A stretch of 64,000 nucleotides of DNA, taken from the NCBI GenBank assembly GCA_010645155.1, contig JAAGOF010000096.1:227042-291041 (forward strand), in the 5' to 3' direction. This DNA comes from Tigriopus japonicus. Lineage: Eukaryota; Arthropoda; Copepoda; Harpacticoida; Harpacticidae. The notes beneath the pieces are model-generated. The model had not been told where the DNA came from. It saw only the letters and a program-made list of their open reading frames with translations, and did no database searches. The stretch's first letter is position 1, and every line of letters begins with the position of its first letter. A program made the translations under genes and the position numbers. Of this stretch, positions 46,884 to 58,899 are shown piece by piece.

Positions 46884-47339
46884 GTCTGGAACAACGTCTC
46901 AGCTGATCAGATCCATTAGTCTTGATCCGGTCCCAAAACCAGCAAGTACATATGCAACCAAGGCCACCAAAATCATTGCCATTACGTAGTGAACATGGGA
47001 ATTTCTGACCGAGGAAAAGTTTTTCCCCCCAATTGACGTACATCGAAAGCTAGGAATAGAATAGCACTGCTCACGATATTGATTTGAGCGGGAGAAAAAA
47101 ATTAATTTAAAATCCCAAAATACATTGTGTAACCACTTTTCATTTCATTGAAGCAATGCTGCATATTCATAAAAAATGTATTAGAATTTTTGACTAAGCA
47201 TGTTTGCTGGTATTATTGCTAATGTAATAGTAGTAGTGGACCGCCTTATTCTCACTCGATGCAACGAAATTCTTACAAATCGGTTTTGAACGACCTTTTG
47301 TTCAACTTACTAGAGGAGTTTTGTGACATCAATTTAGAA

Positions 47340-47550
47340 CGGGGGTCGGCAACCATTTTCGGGTTACGGCCCACCAAATTTCAATATATGTTGTCAGTGA
47401 CCCACAAATTAACGATCAAAGAGCGTTTAAGTGCATTACTATGGATGTCTCGCCGGCCCACTATTTGGGACTTTCTCCATAGCTCTTAGGTCCACTAAAG
47501 GCACCCTTGGGCCCACATGTGGGCCGCGGCCAACCAGTTGCCTACCCCTG
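47340..47550 (+). mobile_element. hAT-like MITE, family B, copy of 211 bp
   Basis: Ends CGGGGGTCGGCAACC and GTTGCCTACCCCTG are diverged family B TIRs. The flanks ATTTAGAA (47332-47339) and ATTTAGGC (47551-47558) share six of eight bases. Blocks GGCCCACCAAATTTC and GGGCCCACATGTGGGCCG match copy 1. Confidence 0.8.
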
Positions 47551-47892
47551 ATTTAGGCGGACGGCTGAGTAGATTTCGACAAACTCTTGGTGAACCACAC
47601 CCATGAGACCACTAGAAAATTGAGTAAATGAAAATCTTCAAATATTACATTAAACATGCCTTAAGTGACATTACATGGGTTCTTGCCTATGACCTAAATA
47701 AAAGAATAAATATGCAGAATTGCAAGCGCTCATGTATTTTGTGTACATCGTTTTTTTTATTTTTTTTTCATGACTGAGGCTTCAAACGAGCTGGAAACAT
47801 CTCTTTATGCCTTGGTTATTGGCAAAAGCCGTTCTTTATTTCTGGGCTGACCAGAGAAAGATCTAATTTAACCCATTGTTTGGCCCGGGAGC

Positions 47893-48140
47893 AGACGTGG
47901 TGTCGTGGTTAGCGCAGTTTCATGTAGTGATAGAGGTCCCAAGTTTGATTCTCCTCCCCAATCTCTCTCAGGGAAACCTTTAGACGCTATTCCACATCCT
48001 CAGACGGAGAACCAATCTGATACTGGACAAAAGATTGTCCATCAGAAGAACTGGATGATGTGATGGCTGGCTTTGCTGGCCGAGTGAGGATCAAACTTCC
48101 GACCCTAGCTAGCACCCACAATCAAAAAATAACAATAATT
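47893..48140 (+). repeat. SINE-like tRNA-derived repeat, family 2
   Basis: It starts with an A-box-like GTGGTGTCGTGGTTAGCGCAG and about 35 bp later a B-box-like AAGTTTGATTCTC, the spacing of a tRNA internal promoter. It continues without a frame and ends in an A-rich stretch (ATCAAAAAATAACAATAATT). Only one copy was noticed in the window, so the SINE call rests on structure alone. Confidence 0.5.
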
Positions 48141-48162
48141 CGAAGCTCGCATGCTCAATTTC

Positions 48163-48402
48163 AACTTGTTGTTTTGTTTGTTTGTTCTTGCTTGAGTCAG
48201 AACGCAGCTTTCGCAGTTGCGATCTGATAGAGGCTGTCCGCCATATGGGGATATTGCCGCTCCACTTAACAAGCATTAATTTTTACCTCACCCTCGGGAA
48301 TGACCGCAAGTTCGCCCATTTAAGCCGTCAAAGGCCGTGACTACTGCATGTCACTTAATGCCAAAGGCCACCAGAACTCGGCAAGCCCGGGACTTGATCA
48401 AT
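48163..48402 (-). mobile_element. SINE family 1, copy 2 (5'-truncated)
   Basis: On the minus strand it runs from AAGTCCCGGGCTTGCCGAG through GGGTGAGGTAAAAATTAATGC, CCATATGGCGGACAGCCTC, GATCGCAACTGCG and AACGCAGC-type blocks to a CAAACAAACAAAAC tail. It follows the 3' half of 8604-9074 closely. The flanks AAGTTCAATTGA and AAGTTGAAATTGA may be the target duplication. The first tRNA-like unit is absent. Confidence 0.8.
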
Positions 48403-49843
48403 TGAACTTTTTGTCAGTTACAGTAGAATAGTTTGAAGTAAAGAGTAAACTGGAGGTCTTAGTCGGTACCAGCAAGATAATGAAGATTGTGAAAGACTTT
48501 TCAAAAGCTGCTATTTCTTGCTTAAGCAGGAATAGCCATAGTTTGGAGTTGATTGTTCTAAAAATTCTACGTATTTTATAAAAAGAATAACCATTTTTAA
48601 ACAAGCCTCATTTTGTTGGGGTAGAAAATCTGGCAACTTGGATGCTTGGATGAAAAGGAGTCAAAAATCCCTAAAATTCTTAAAAAAAGAGCTAAAAAAT
48701 GGCAAAATATTTCAAAAGGAGCTAAAAGAGCAAAAAGGGCTAAATGCTTAACTTTGGAGCCAAATTTCCAAAATATCAGGAAAAAGAGCTAAAATTGGTC
48801 AGGCTGGTGTTGGCATTTGGCAAGCGAGGCCCCCTTTTCTCTTTTTCTCTCCTTCTTGGTCTCTAAAGGGTGACTGATAGCAGGTCTAAAAGCCAGCATT
48901 TGGTTACAATAACATTGTAATGAGCTAAATTTATGATGTTTTGAAATGTTAATATCATATCTGAGTACAATCTTTTATAATTTCCACCTATTGGCCGATT
49001 ATTTCAAGGCCCTGGGATGAGATGAGAGGCATTGAAACATACTAATAGGTCAATACTATTTTTCAAGATTTACACCAACGAGGAGTCCAACACTGGAGGC
49101 ACATTCTGCCTCCAGATGTCGTGAATCAGGACAGAATCGTGACAGTCTATACAAGCACCACATCAATAAATTTTCATGATTCCAATCAAACTTTTTCAAT
49201 AACGGTCCATAAGATTTCAGTTTCAGTACTAAAAAAGTTGGTTTTTCTTTGCAATGGCCATTATGTGCCTAGCAAAGCTCCGTTTAGCACGTGATTTAAG
49301 GATGTCGAACGAAAATTTGCCGAGTCGTTGAGCCTTGGTTGCCTTTTGGATTCCCGGGTCAGAGAACTACTTCTCAATTGCAGGGAATGACGTTGCCCAG
49401 AGAGCTAACCCAATTTCCAATTTCCTATTCAAAGCCGACGGATTTCAAAGACTTCCAATGACCACAATGAAACTCAGTGAGTGACCGATGGGGGCCTTCG
49501 TTCCTGAATCACCAAAGCCATGAATAGTGGGTAGACAAATGGATTTCGCTCATGTTTCATGTTGCCAAGTGTCCTCGACAAAAGATCCGTTGGCCTAGTC
49601 TAATTCAAAAGCATCGTGCTCATTTTCAATCTCCATGCTGTCCAATAGTTGTTGAACTCCTTTTGGGACACGAGTCCCCATGATAGGGGTCACGGAAGCT
49701 CATTTGGCCAATTTCTTTCATCGAAAAATTAAATCCATGTATGTAAGAAGGTGTAAATCTCACGGAGATAAGTCTTGAAAAGACACCAAAAGGTACCTTA
49801 AGAACCCTATTAAATTTAGTTGGAATTTCCCAAACATAATAAC
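48403..49843. other. Intergenic, no gene recognised
   Basis: 48611-48830 is a purine-rich stretch with repeated GAGCTAAAA, reminiscent of the inside of a hAT-type element, but no matching ends could be fixed. Nothing else recognised. Confidence 0.4.
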
Positions 49844-50294
49844 TAGGGACGGGCACAAAGTGCAATTATTTCATGCTTACGTGGTAGTAGCTCCTGGTTA
49901 TTCTAATATTAGGAATGTTTTTCATCCAATTTTGGTTGTATTCCCAAATTGAGGGCACATCAAATTATTGTCATGCAGCTTCCCAATGAAAAATTAAAAA
50001 AAAAAACCACATACGTAAATTTCAAAAAAAATAATTTTGAACAACCAAAAGATCTTTCTTTTAGACTGCTTGACAAAGTTAGAATTGGTTAAAAACACAA
50101 ATTTGATACTTTTAATCTCCAAGAATGAAAACATCAATCAGAAGGCAAGAAAATTTCAAAGGCCTTCGTGTCAGTTTAGTTTTTTGGCGATATTGACGTC
50201 TTTTTTCACTCCATTTCTCGGTTTTCGGCTAATTTTTTGCACGAATTATGTTAACTAATACCCGATGTTTGTTAACGATTTTTGCTCGTCCCTT
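49844..50294. mobile_element. hAT-like MITE, family A, degraded copy 3
   Basis: The left end TAGGGACGGGCACAAAGTGC and the right end TTTTTGCTCGTCCCT are diverged family A TIRs. The flanking 8-mers do not match, so the copy is old or its right end is altered. The interior is AT-rich and non-coding. Confidence 0.65.
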
Positions 50295-52146
50295 TTAAAG
50301 AGGTTTGTCCGTGATCCAAGTAACCATGATGGAACAACGAAAACAACCAAATAAATGAACTAATTTCTGGAAACCATGTATTTAGAGCTTGCTTAGACAC
50401 TTGTTGAATTGAGTTTAATTAAAAAGATGCTGATTTATTTGACATTGAGTGGTCCAATTTTGGGTAATGGTGACGATATGAGGTCCGGATGAAAGAACAC
50501 CAAAGCAGCGTTGCCAGATATTTCCAAACAATAGTCGCAAAATGTCAAATCACCAATGCCATGGCTAACACTTCTCCTCATTTAAAACTTGCTCTACTTT
50601 CAAAAAAGAAAAAAAAATTTGGCTATTGCCCTGAAAAACATTATTGATTACCAGATTCTCAATTTTCAGATTCCAGATTATTAATGAGTAATTTTATCTC
50701 ACATTCATTTTCTGGAGTACATCTAGAACGTCTGAAATTCTTTAATTCATTATTTTGGTTTCCAAATTTGTTAATTTCCACAATTTGTTTATGTCAAACC
50801 AAATCTGGCCATTTTCTTGATGTGTTTGGCATGACTGGTTCGGAAAGTTCAGGCAGCACTTCTTCGATCTTTTGTCCGGACCTCACATTGTCACCATTAC
50901 CCAATTTTGATCCACGTCATGAGTAGTCAAAATTCAACTCAAAATTCATATTTCTTTTTTAAAAAAAACTTTAAATATTGCTGCTGAGGTCGTGTAGCAA
51001 CTAATATTCCTTTTAAAATAAGACCTGCTCACTAGGGCTTAATCGGCATTCGTGAATTTATGCATTTAACCTAAATGCCTACTTGCCTACGAGTTTCAAA
51101 GCTTGTCTAGCCTAAGCTTTAATAAACGTCGCAAAGTTTGCTTTCGTTCGAATTGTTTTTCCACCAAAACTGATTTAAATGCATAGAAATAGGATGAATA
51201 ACAAGAAAGCAAAAAGACACTAAACCAACAAGAAACCGTGCTCTACTGTTACCGAAGTTTTGAAAAAGATACTTTTTATCTATCGAACCTGTTGTTGAAA
51301 CATTTATCTGTAGTTAAAAAGATAATTATGTACTCTAATTCTGATAGTTCTTCGTCAAGTAGCAAATTTAAAAAAATAATATCTTGGGACAAATTAGTAT
51401 CAATTTCTACCAATCGTCACCCAGGCAAAGCGCGAGTGCTTCACCGCACGGCGAAGGTTCTAGCCCCGCTGTCGGAGGGAAACTCGACGGGCTCTACACG
51501 GACTTCTCACAGTGTTTCCACAAATGAGTTATTTTCAAAGGTTCTTGGGCACATAATAAAGAACCCATTCAGACTAATTTTTATGCCGAGCATTAGGTGT
51601 AAAATCACTAGTTTAAAAGGGCCATAGAAGTGTAAATCTGCCGTTCTAAAAGCAACGCAATGAACCACTATTGAAGCGAAGGTCCAAGGAGAGATCGACG
51701 GCCTTGGTAAAAGTTTGATGTCCATAGTCGATATCAAATATATTACAGGCTCATTGAACGAAAAGCCAAGTAATTACCGGTTTGAACCATTTCTTACAAG
51801 GAGCAGGTCGCTCCAAAAGTCATTATTCACTTGGTAAGCGTGATTGATCCTATGATGGAGACAAACTTAATCAATTCAAGACAGAACTCGTTCTACTTTT
51901 CGTGTCATCGTTTGACCAATTTTGAAGCAATAGACATGACAAATCGCTGAAATCAGTCAACCAACCAGTGAGCTCAAGAAAATCGAGCCAGGCGATTTGA
52001 TTCGTGGCCAGAGGAGGTTTGTTCCTAAGTTTCGTGTAGTTCATTAAGTTGTTGCGGTTGTGGTCGAGGTGGTCGAATGTACGAGTGAATGAACGAATTG
52101 ATTCCGCGACTTCAGCACACACAATGAGTCTACCTCATTAACTAGG
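50295..52146. other. Intergenic, downstream of NAA25
   Basis: Short frames only. The region just left of 52147 should contain the NAA25 3' UTR, but no unambiguous minus-strand AATAAA was identified. Confidence 0.4.
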
Positions 52147-55100
52147 TTAAAGGGTTAATGCTTGCAAATAGGACACTTTTCGTTCCAGCAGTCCGGCGAA
52201 TTGCGAGAAAGACACTTCATAGCTGTCCTCGATACGTTGACACAAATCTATGGGCAACTCTCGCAGCGTTTTATACGTCAATGGCTCATCCGAAGATCGG
52301 GCTTTATCCGAATCTTGGCCATTAGTCTTGGGTTGACTGTCCTGGGACTCCTCTGGGTCTTGCTCTGGATTCGAGCCCGCTGCTGCCGAGGGCGGAGAAC
52401 CGTTGTTGTTCTTCATGGCCTCCGTGTTGGCCAAAGACAACTTTTCCATGTTCTCGGCAATTTCCTCGGTCGACGAGGACAACGTGGCCGCAGAGGTAGC
52501 AGCCACTGCCGCCGCAGCCGCTTTCTGCTTCTCAGGTCGAAGGCTGTGAGTAAATGAGGTCAAGGAGGTCATGGCCTCCAAGAGACCTTGTTGGGTGGCA
52601 TTGAACTCAAGAGTGCATTTGTCCTACAATGGCAATTCAATCAATCGTCATTGACACGTTTCACGGGATCGTACATGCATCATGCATGATGGAGCTATTC
52701 ATGACTTACCAAAGCACTGAGATTGGCTTGATCGAGAGAGGACGGCGTCTTTGGCTGATGATGCGGATCTTTTTTCTTCTTGCCCCGTTTGCTCGAGGTT
52801 CCACTTCCGCCTCTCAAAATGGGCATCAACAACGAATGGCAAACACCCCAAAGGAGGCAACATAAATTACCACTCTAATTAGCCAAAAGAAACCAATCTC
52901 ATGAGCGTTAAAGACCAATAAAGACCTATTCAAGCTCCGACCTTTACTCACCTCAATCACATTGTAGAGATTCTCCAAGCGTAATCGTCGGTTTAAGCAT
53001 CGGAGGGCAAAATCCGGAAACTCTTGAATCGTTCGTTGCACCATGGGCTCAAACTCGTCTCGAAACACGGCCAAGGCCCGAGTTAGGGAAGAATCATCGC
53101 CCAAAAGATTGTTAGATCCTTGGGCATTGCCAGGACGAGCCAAAACGAAGGCCTGAACGCTCAACACGGCTTTGACCATGCGAACGAAGGCCTGAGGATG
53201 GCCTTGGAGGACGTATTGATGCAGACGAGTGGGACACGGACCTGTGAGCAACACCGGAGCCGGTCCTTCGATTTGAAGCGATTTCAAAACACCCTCGATT
53301 TGGGCCACCAACGACGTGACCAACGCGCTCATTTTCTCGGCTTTAACTTGAGCGGACTTGGCATTGGTATTTGCGTTGGTACTCTCGTTAGCACTGACTT
53401 TGGGGTTATTTCTGGAGGACGAGGAGGATTCTACTAGGAGGGTTTCTCGAGCAGGGTGAATATCCTCGGATAAGTATATCAGAGCCACGCACACTCGAAG
53501 GCACAGAGAGCGAAGGCGGAGAAAGTTCTGATCGTCCTTGAAGTCCGCCTCAATCATTTCCGGTTTCAAGATTCTGCCAAAGGACGAATACAATCGGCTA
53601 CTTTAAAGAATTCAGTTCAAAACAAGCCGCCGGTAAGCGATAAACGTGATAATACTTACTCTGACTTTTCCCAGGAGACTGACACTTGAAAATCACGGTT
53701 GTCAGCGAGTTTCTGCCATGGGATATCGTCTTGATTGGGATCCAGCTCGAGATAAGACATCATTTGCACAGTTTGAGCATGTTTCGTGGGCTCGGTGAGA
53801 AGATCCAAGAGGATTCGTTCGGTTTTGAGACTCATGAAATGTTGAGAATTGGCTAAACGATCCCGTAGCTTCACGAACTCGCGGATCTTGTCAAATGAAC
53901 CAAAGCGATAAGCCGATATGATATGGTCCACAATCTATGTATGAAAATCAAAAAGCTCTTAATCTTTTTTGACATCAAAGTTGATCCGAATCTGGCTTGA
54001 GAACATGTCAGCTATTCTATTGTAATTCTGCGTGCCCATCACGTTTTTGAGTTCATTAATATCGTTCACGTGATCGAATAATTCTCTTTTTAGACTTTGG
54101 TTGAACAAGGGTGAATACGAAGACAAATCAAAGGCAAAACTCTCCAGATATCGATATCGCTCATTTCGAGCGCTGTAAATGATGACTGAAATGTTTCGTT
54201 TTTGTCGTCCCATGAGTTCTCCGCGAGTTGTCAATGAATAAGCCACACGATGGCTTCGATTTTGCAAACTGGAACCTGAATCGTGGGTCGAATGATCAAG
54301 AATTAGCGGGGCTTGGGAAGTGCCTTCTACACAAAGAGGCTTTATTCTCGAAAGTTTCCCGTTAAAGTGCGGACAGTGACGTGGTGAAGGGATTCCTGCT
54401 AGATCCACTAAAGTTGGAAAAATGTCCAAGGACTCCACTAGATAAGGAATGGTTTTCAAAGGTTGCCGGCGCGATTGAGTTGCCAACTTGTTAAGATCTT
54501 GAAGTGAGACAAGGGAAAAGTCGCGAAGAGATCCCCGATCACTTGGATATCTCACCATCCAAGGGACTCGGGTGGTGACATCGTAGATATATTGCTTCCC
54601 AATGAGGCCATGTTCTCCCAAAGCGAATCCATGATCCGATGATAAGCAAATAATAGTGCTCTCATCAAGACCTTCAGCAACTAAAGACTTCAGTAGAACT
54701 CCAATTTGCCGGTCCACGTAACTCACTGCGGCGTAGTAATGCTGTTTAAATTGATGTCGGAATAGGCGATCAAAACGAGACGGGTCCAAGTTTGGTCCCA
54801 AGAATCCCCATTTACGGAACAAGCGACGGGTATATTGCAAAACTTCGGCGGAGAAATTCCCGACCTCGAGATCGGGCATGGGGTCAACTCGATGTAAGGG
54901 ATAGGCACTCAGATAGGACGCTGGGAATTTGAGTGGAACATGCGGCAAATGCATACCCACGGCGGCGAAAAACCGTTGATTTGCGTGAGTCCGTGGTTGA
55001 GAGGTCCAACTTTTGAAAAAACCCGACACTTGTTGGACCATTTCCTGGTCAGCAAAGAAAGCGGAGGGATTGACCGACAAGTCCACGGGACAAACTAACT

Positions 55101-58100
55101 TGAACCGGGCTTGACCTTGGGCCCGACTGCACTCGGATTCAACACTGGAGTGTTCTTGCGAGGGGAACCACGGCTTCAAGCTCCAGGTCCGTGGCCAATC
55201 GGGTAAGATGTCATCCTCGATGTGAAACACTTTTCCAAAACTAGCCGTGACGAATCCGTGCCCTTTGAAATACTCTGGAAATGTGAAAAATCTTCCGGTT
55301 TGATTGATGGGAAATCCGTTGAAGTAAGATAGAAGCGTATCAGGTCGACGTGAGGTGAGAATGGAGATGCGACTGGGTCCGCACAATGGATATTGGGCGA
55401 AAGTTTGGGTGAAAACGGTAGATCTCTCACCCAATTGATCCAAATGGGGCGTGAGTGCAATGGGATCGTCCAACACACCCAAAGCCGGCCTCAAATCATC
55501 GAATATGATCCAAAGCACGTTCAAGAGTGGTCGCTTTGACACTGGCCTTAGATCATCCATGCTCGTTGCCATCAACGGACGTAGAAATGAGCGGGATATG
55601 ACCAACTCTGAGTATTGTAACTGAATCAGAGCCATGAGGACCAGAATTGTGGCGATCACGACGGGCAGTAATTTAAAATGTTTTCCAACAATGAAGAGCA
55701 TAATGTTGGCGCCTTGTGCTTTGCACCATTGAAGCAAGAATAAGTCTGGACTCACACAAGTAGGCTGAAACACTTGTCAAAGCCATATGTATTTATCAAT
55801 CAATCCACTCTGGCTCAACGACCAACGACGTCCTAACTCTTTATTTTGTCAATCCAATTTCACCTCTAAACCAGCTGCATTTTGCTCAAAGACTACGGTG
55901 ATGGGATATCTCCCACTTGAAACCAATTTATCAAGCATCTTTTTTGATACTTGCTCTGCGGAAGATAACAAACATGCGAACACTTACGTCCTTCTGATTG
56001 CTATTGAAGAACCTGAGAGTGCTCCCCACCAACGAAAAGGTCGACTCGAAATGGCCACAAATCTGGAGCGACCGAATGATCAAATATCCCATGGAGTCCA
56101 ATTGAATGTGTTTGAGTTCCAGACCATTGTAGGCGTTGAAAGCGCATCCCACAGCGCCTGAAATAGAGGGAAAAAAACATCTCACAACTGCCTCTAACCC
56201 ATAAGTCAGACGTTCTCATACCGGCCTCGTTGTAGAGTTTGATCAGCACGAGACGGATATGGAAATTGTGGGGACTGAACTGGAGAGCAAACTCGAGAAG
56301 TATGATGGCCTTGAGAAACCAGCGATCCTGGCCAGTTTTTTGCCATTCGGACCACAACTGATGAGCCGCCATGACCATGAACATATCCGGGGGTCGAGAC
56401 TCAGTGGGAGCCACGTCCAAAACCGCGCCTTGACACAAGTTGAACTGACTCACGAGCAAATCCACGTGTTCGTCCATGGAAACGGGGCGAGTATCCTCGC
56501 AAAAGCGTAGCACTTGGTAACAGCTCACCAGTCGCGTCACCGCTCCCATCTGTGGAAGAATCGAGGGAGAACAGAACATGAATCACGGTCCGGGATAGTT
56601 TCGCCCGTTTGAAATTCACTCCTCACCGGTATGAAAGTTTCGGGCGGAGGTACCAAAGAGAGTAGTTTCAGGGCGGGGATCAAAATGTCGGCTTCCCGTT
56701 GACTGAGATGCTCCAAGTACGGTCGCATATCCGAAAAGCAACATCCGCGGGACGAGAACGTGTCGAAGTAGTTGTACAGCAATGTTTGAAGTCCAGTCAC
56801 TGCAAGGAAAGAGGCGGCCAAGTCAGGGCGACGTATCTTTTCTCTCAGAGATTAGATCGATCGCTCTTACTGAGTTCCGGACGAGCGGGTTCTCGCTTGA
56901 TCATCCGCAATTGCACCTCCATTTCGGCTAAGAACGGGCCACGACTGCGAATATCCGAGGATTGAACGGTGCGCAAGTACTTGTATAAGAGATCAACATT
57001 CGAGATGATATCCTGGGATGTATTGGGCGAATCCATGGCTTCCAATTCGAACACAGACTCGATCAAGTCAACGTACACGTTCCATTGGTCAGGTCTGAAA
57101 GAAGAAATAAGGACACAGTTTGGAACTCATCCAACCCTCGATCTTCAAGGCCACAATGTGTTGGGGTTGAGTTTTTTGCTTGGGGGCTTACAAAGACACG
57201 AGAATGGTTTGAGCCAAACGATTGATTTCCGGCCAACGTTTCAACGCCTTCAGATACTCCAGTTTCTTGAAGTTGAAGAAATGTAGGTAGGACGTGGTTT
57301 CGTTGAGTGCCTTGCCCAGAGGACTCTCCAAGATCTCCAAAGCCTCGACAAACTTGTTCTAGAAGAGAATTTCGACCGTGATTTCGAACCTCCCCGAAGC
57401 TTGAACTGGCTCACTCAGACGGATCTGTCTACCTGGAGCTCTAAAACGAGCAGGAACAAGTGGGTCTCTTGCTCGCGGTTGAGTTTGTTCTCTTCGTACA
57501 TTTTCCTAATCATGCGCTCGGCCAACGGGAACATGATGGTTTGGGCCGTTTTTCCTTGGGGATCTTCGGCTGAGGCTTGCAAGACCACGGACATCACGGC
57601 CCAAAAGTAGTACGGCGTCTTGGGTTGGACTTTGAATAACTGGAGGGCGGTGCGTTGCTGCTTCTTGTAATCGGACACGCGCACGTACGCCATGAACAAA
57701 TGCGAGAGCAAATCCTCATTGTTGGGCTCCTTTTGCGTGGCCGTTTCGTAGATTCGACATATGTCAGCCACTGAAAAAGAACACGAGTAGTCATACATCC
57801 ATAGTATCGCGACGACAGGGATCATTAGCGAATGAATTATCGTCTATCGAATGAATGGATCATTGTGTACGACGCTCTAAGGACTTACCCGATTCGAGTT
57901 CTCGATAGGCGATGGTCATGGCTTGAAGCGTGGCATCCTCGGTGGGTCCCGTTTGTGCCAGGTCTCGCAACACTCGCTGCGCCTCGACGTCACGCCCTAG
58001 ACGGAGCAGGGCCAAGGCCATGAGGGCCCGCACACACGCAAAATCCGGCTGCTTCTTGAGAACTTTCTCGGCCTCTTGCAGAGCGCGCTTATTATTGCCC

Positions 58101-58890
58101 AGATCCAACCAATCTGAAAGCAAGTTGACAACCCATTGTCAAAGGATGATCCCGGATTATGTCATGCCACGGTGCTCATTTGAGTACCTCGAGAAGTTCC
58201 TCTTCAATTCCAAAAAGGTTTGAGGTGTGAATGCAATGACGCATATGTTTTTAGATTCCGTTAAATAGCTCACGGGCAAATAAAACGTTATTAGGTCACT
58301 TCAAACATTCCGAAAGACATTTTTTCACATTTTCTTCCCTTCAATTCCTAAGTAATCTTTTGGGTGTAGTTACCTTCATTTTACGTTCATAAATATTGAG
58401 TGCTTAGTGTAAATTGATGCAACGACCTTCCTGTTTGGCCCTGAGGAACATAAAGGCCGTCAAAAATAGAATAGATCCGGGAAAGACTTATTTTTTCAGG
58501 ACTTTTTCAGATATTTCAGGACAATACTACTTGAAGTACTTCCAAGACTTTGGTCAAAGTACATTTTCAAATATTTGGTTTTAAGCACGTTTTAAATAAC
58601 ATGGTTGGATTTTTGAGCGCGACTTATTGAACCGAATTCAGTGGCCGATGTTCGGCCATAGTATTTACGGGTCTCAAAATTGGTTTCAGAAGTGTCAGGA
58701 ATTTCAAATTGGTTCTCCACCTTAAATAAGCGCTGTGATGCTCGTTTTAAGTGGGACCGAAAAGTCCCGAAAGGATTTTGTTTTTCAGTTTGCAAGTGGC
58801 GCAGGTCGAAAACGGAAGCTCATTACCGTAAATGGGTCGGAGACGTCGCTCGCCGACGGCCGAGGCAGCCGAACCGTGATTCTTGGCCAT
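52147..58890 (-). CDS. NAA25: N-alpha-acetyltransferase 25, NatB auxiliary subunit (12 exons)
   Basis: Coding exons, 5' to 3': 58890-58827, 58113-57889, 57770-57433, 57358-57192, 57094-56871, 56799-56627, 56549-56222, 56157-55988, 53934-53660, 53573-52952, 52874-52710, 52623-52147. All introns are GT-AG and all phases join, giving 3228 nt, 1075 residues plus stop. Diagnostic stretches are RRLRPIYDWLDLGNNKRA (N-terminus), LLSHLFMAYVRVSDYKKQQR, YYFWAVMSV, PLAERMIRKM, KHIQLDSMGYL, FFNSNQKD and DDIPWQKLADNRDF. These align with human NAA25 (972 residues). The protein is a TPR-type solenoid that anchors the catalytic subunit NAA20 to the ribosome for N-terminal acetylation of Met-Asp/Glu/Asn/Gln starts. 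The KRGKKKK basic tract aligns with the lysine tract of the human protein. An Ala/Ser/Gln-rich insert before the conserved end accounts for the extra length. Intron 8 (53935-55987) holds the IDS gene. Confidence 0.96.
53959..55701 (-). CDS. IDS: Iduronate-2-sulfatase-like sulfatase, nested in NAA25 intron 8
   Basis: It is intronless, 580 residues from the ATG at 55701. Residues 11-27 form a hydrophobic signal or anchor segment. The sulfatase fold follows: NVLWIIFDDLRP (metal-binding Asp68, Asp69); CGPSR with Cys107 as the expected formylglycine and Arg111; SFGKVFH (Lys157); HLPHVPLKFP (His251); SSDHGFALGEHG (Asp356, His357); and GKQYIYDVTTRVP (Lys369). These match the catalytic set of human IDS, which removes 2-O-sulfate from iduronate in heparan and dermatan sulfate in lysosomes. 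The open frame extends upstream to 55773 without another ATG and contains a TTTCAG splice-acceptor-like site. The gene lies whole inside NAA25 intron 8 on the same strand, its stop only 24 nt from that intron's 3' splice site. Substrate specificity is inferred from family resemblance. Confidence 0.92.
   Translation of the reverse strand: MLFIVGKHFKLLPVVIATILVLMALIQLQYSELVISRSFLRPLMATSMDDLRPVSKRPLLNVLWIIFDDLRPALGVLDDPIALTPHLDQLGERSTVFTQTFAQYPLCGPSRISILTSRRPDTLLSYFNGFPINQTGRFFTFPEYFKGHGFVTASFGKVFHIEDDILPDWPRTWSLKPWFPSQEHSSVESECSRAQGQARFKLVCPVDLSVNPSAFFADQEMVQQVSGFFKSWTSQPRTHANQRFFAAVGMHLPHVPLKFPASYLSAYPLHRVDPMPDLEVGNFSAEVLQYTRRLFRKWGFLGPNLDPSRFDRLFRHQFKQHYYAAVSYVDRQIGVLLKSLVAEGLDESTIICLSSDHGFALGEHGLIGKQYIYDVTTRVPWMVRYPSDRGSLRDFSLVSLQDLNKLATQSRRQPLKTIPYLVESLDIFPTLVDLAGIPSPRHCPHFNGKLSRIKPLCVEGTSQAPLILDHSTHDSGSSLQNRSHRVAYSLTTRGELMGRQKRNISVIIYSARNERYRYLESFAFDLSSYSPLFNQSLKRELFDHVNDINELKNVMGTQNYNRIADMFSSQIRINFDVKKD
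55764..55774 (-). promoter_or_regulatory. Candidate 3' splice site 63 nt upstream of IDS ATG
   Basis: Minus strand reads GTGTTTCAG then CCTACTTGTG. The exon would begin at 55764 in phase 0 with the IDS frame. NAA25 exon 8 also ends in phase 0 at 55988, so the 223-bp gap has the size and signals of an ordinary intron. It may be a cis acceptor for an IDS 5' UTR exon, a trans-splice acceptor, or an unused motif. Confidence 0.4.
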
Positions 58891-58899
58891 GATGCGTCC

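Noticed and set aside
48611..48830. Possible hAT element with GAGCTAAAA repeats and a CTGGCAAC end
   Set aside because: A matching opposite end and target duplication could not be found.
54723..55478. Minus-strand frames inside the IDS gene
   Set aside because: Shadow frames of the sulfatase; no independent support.
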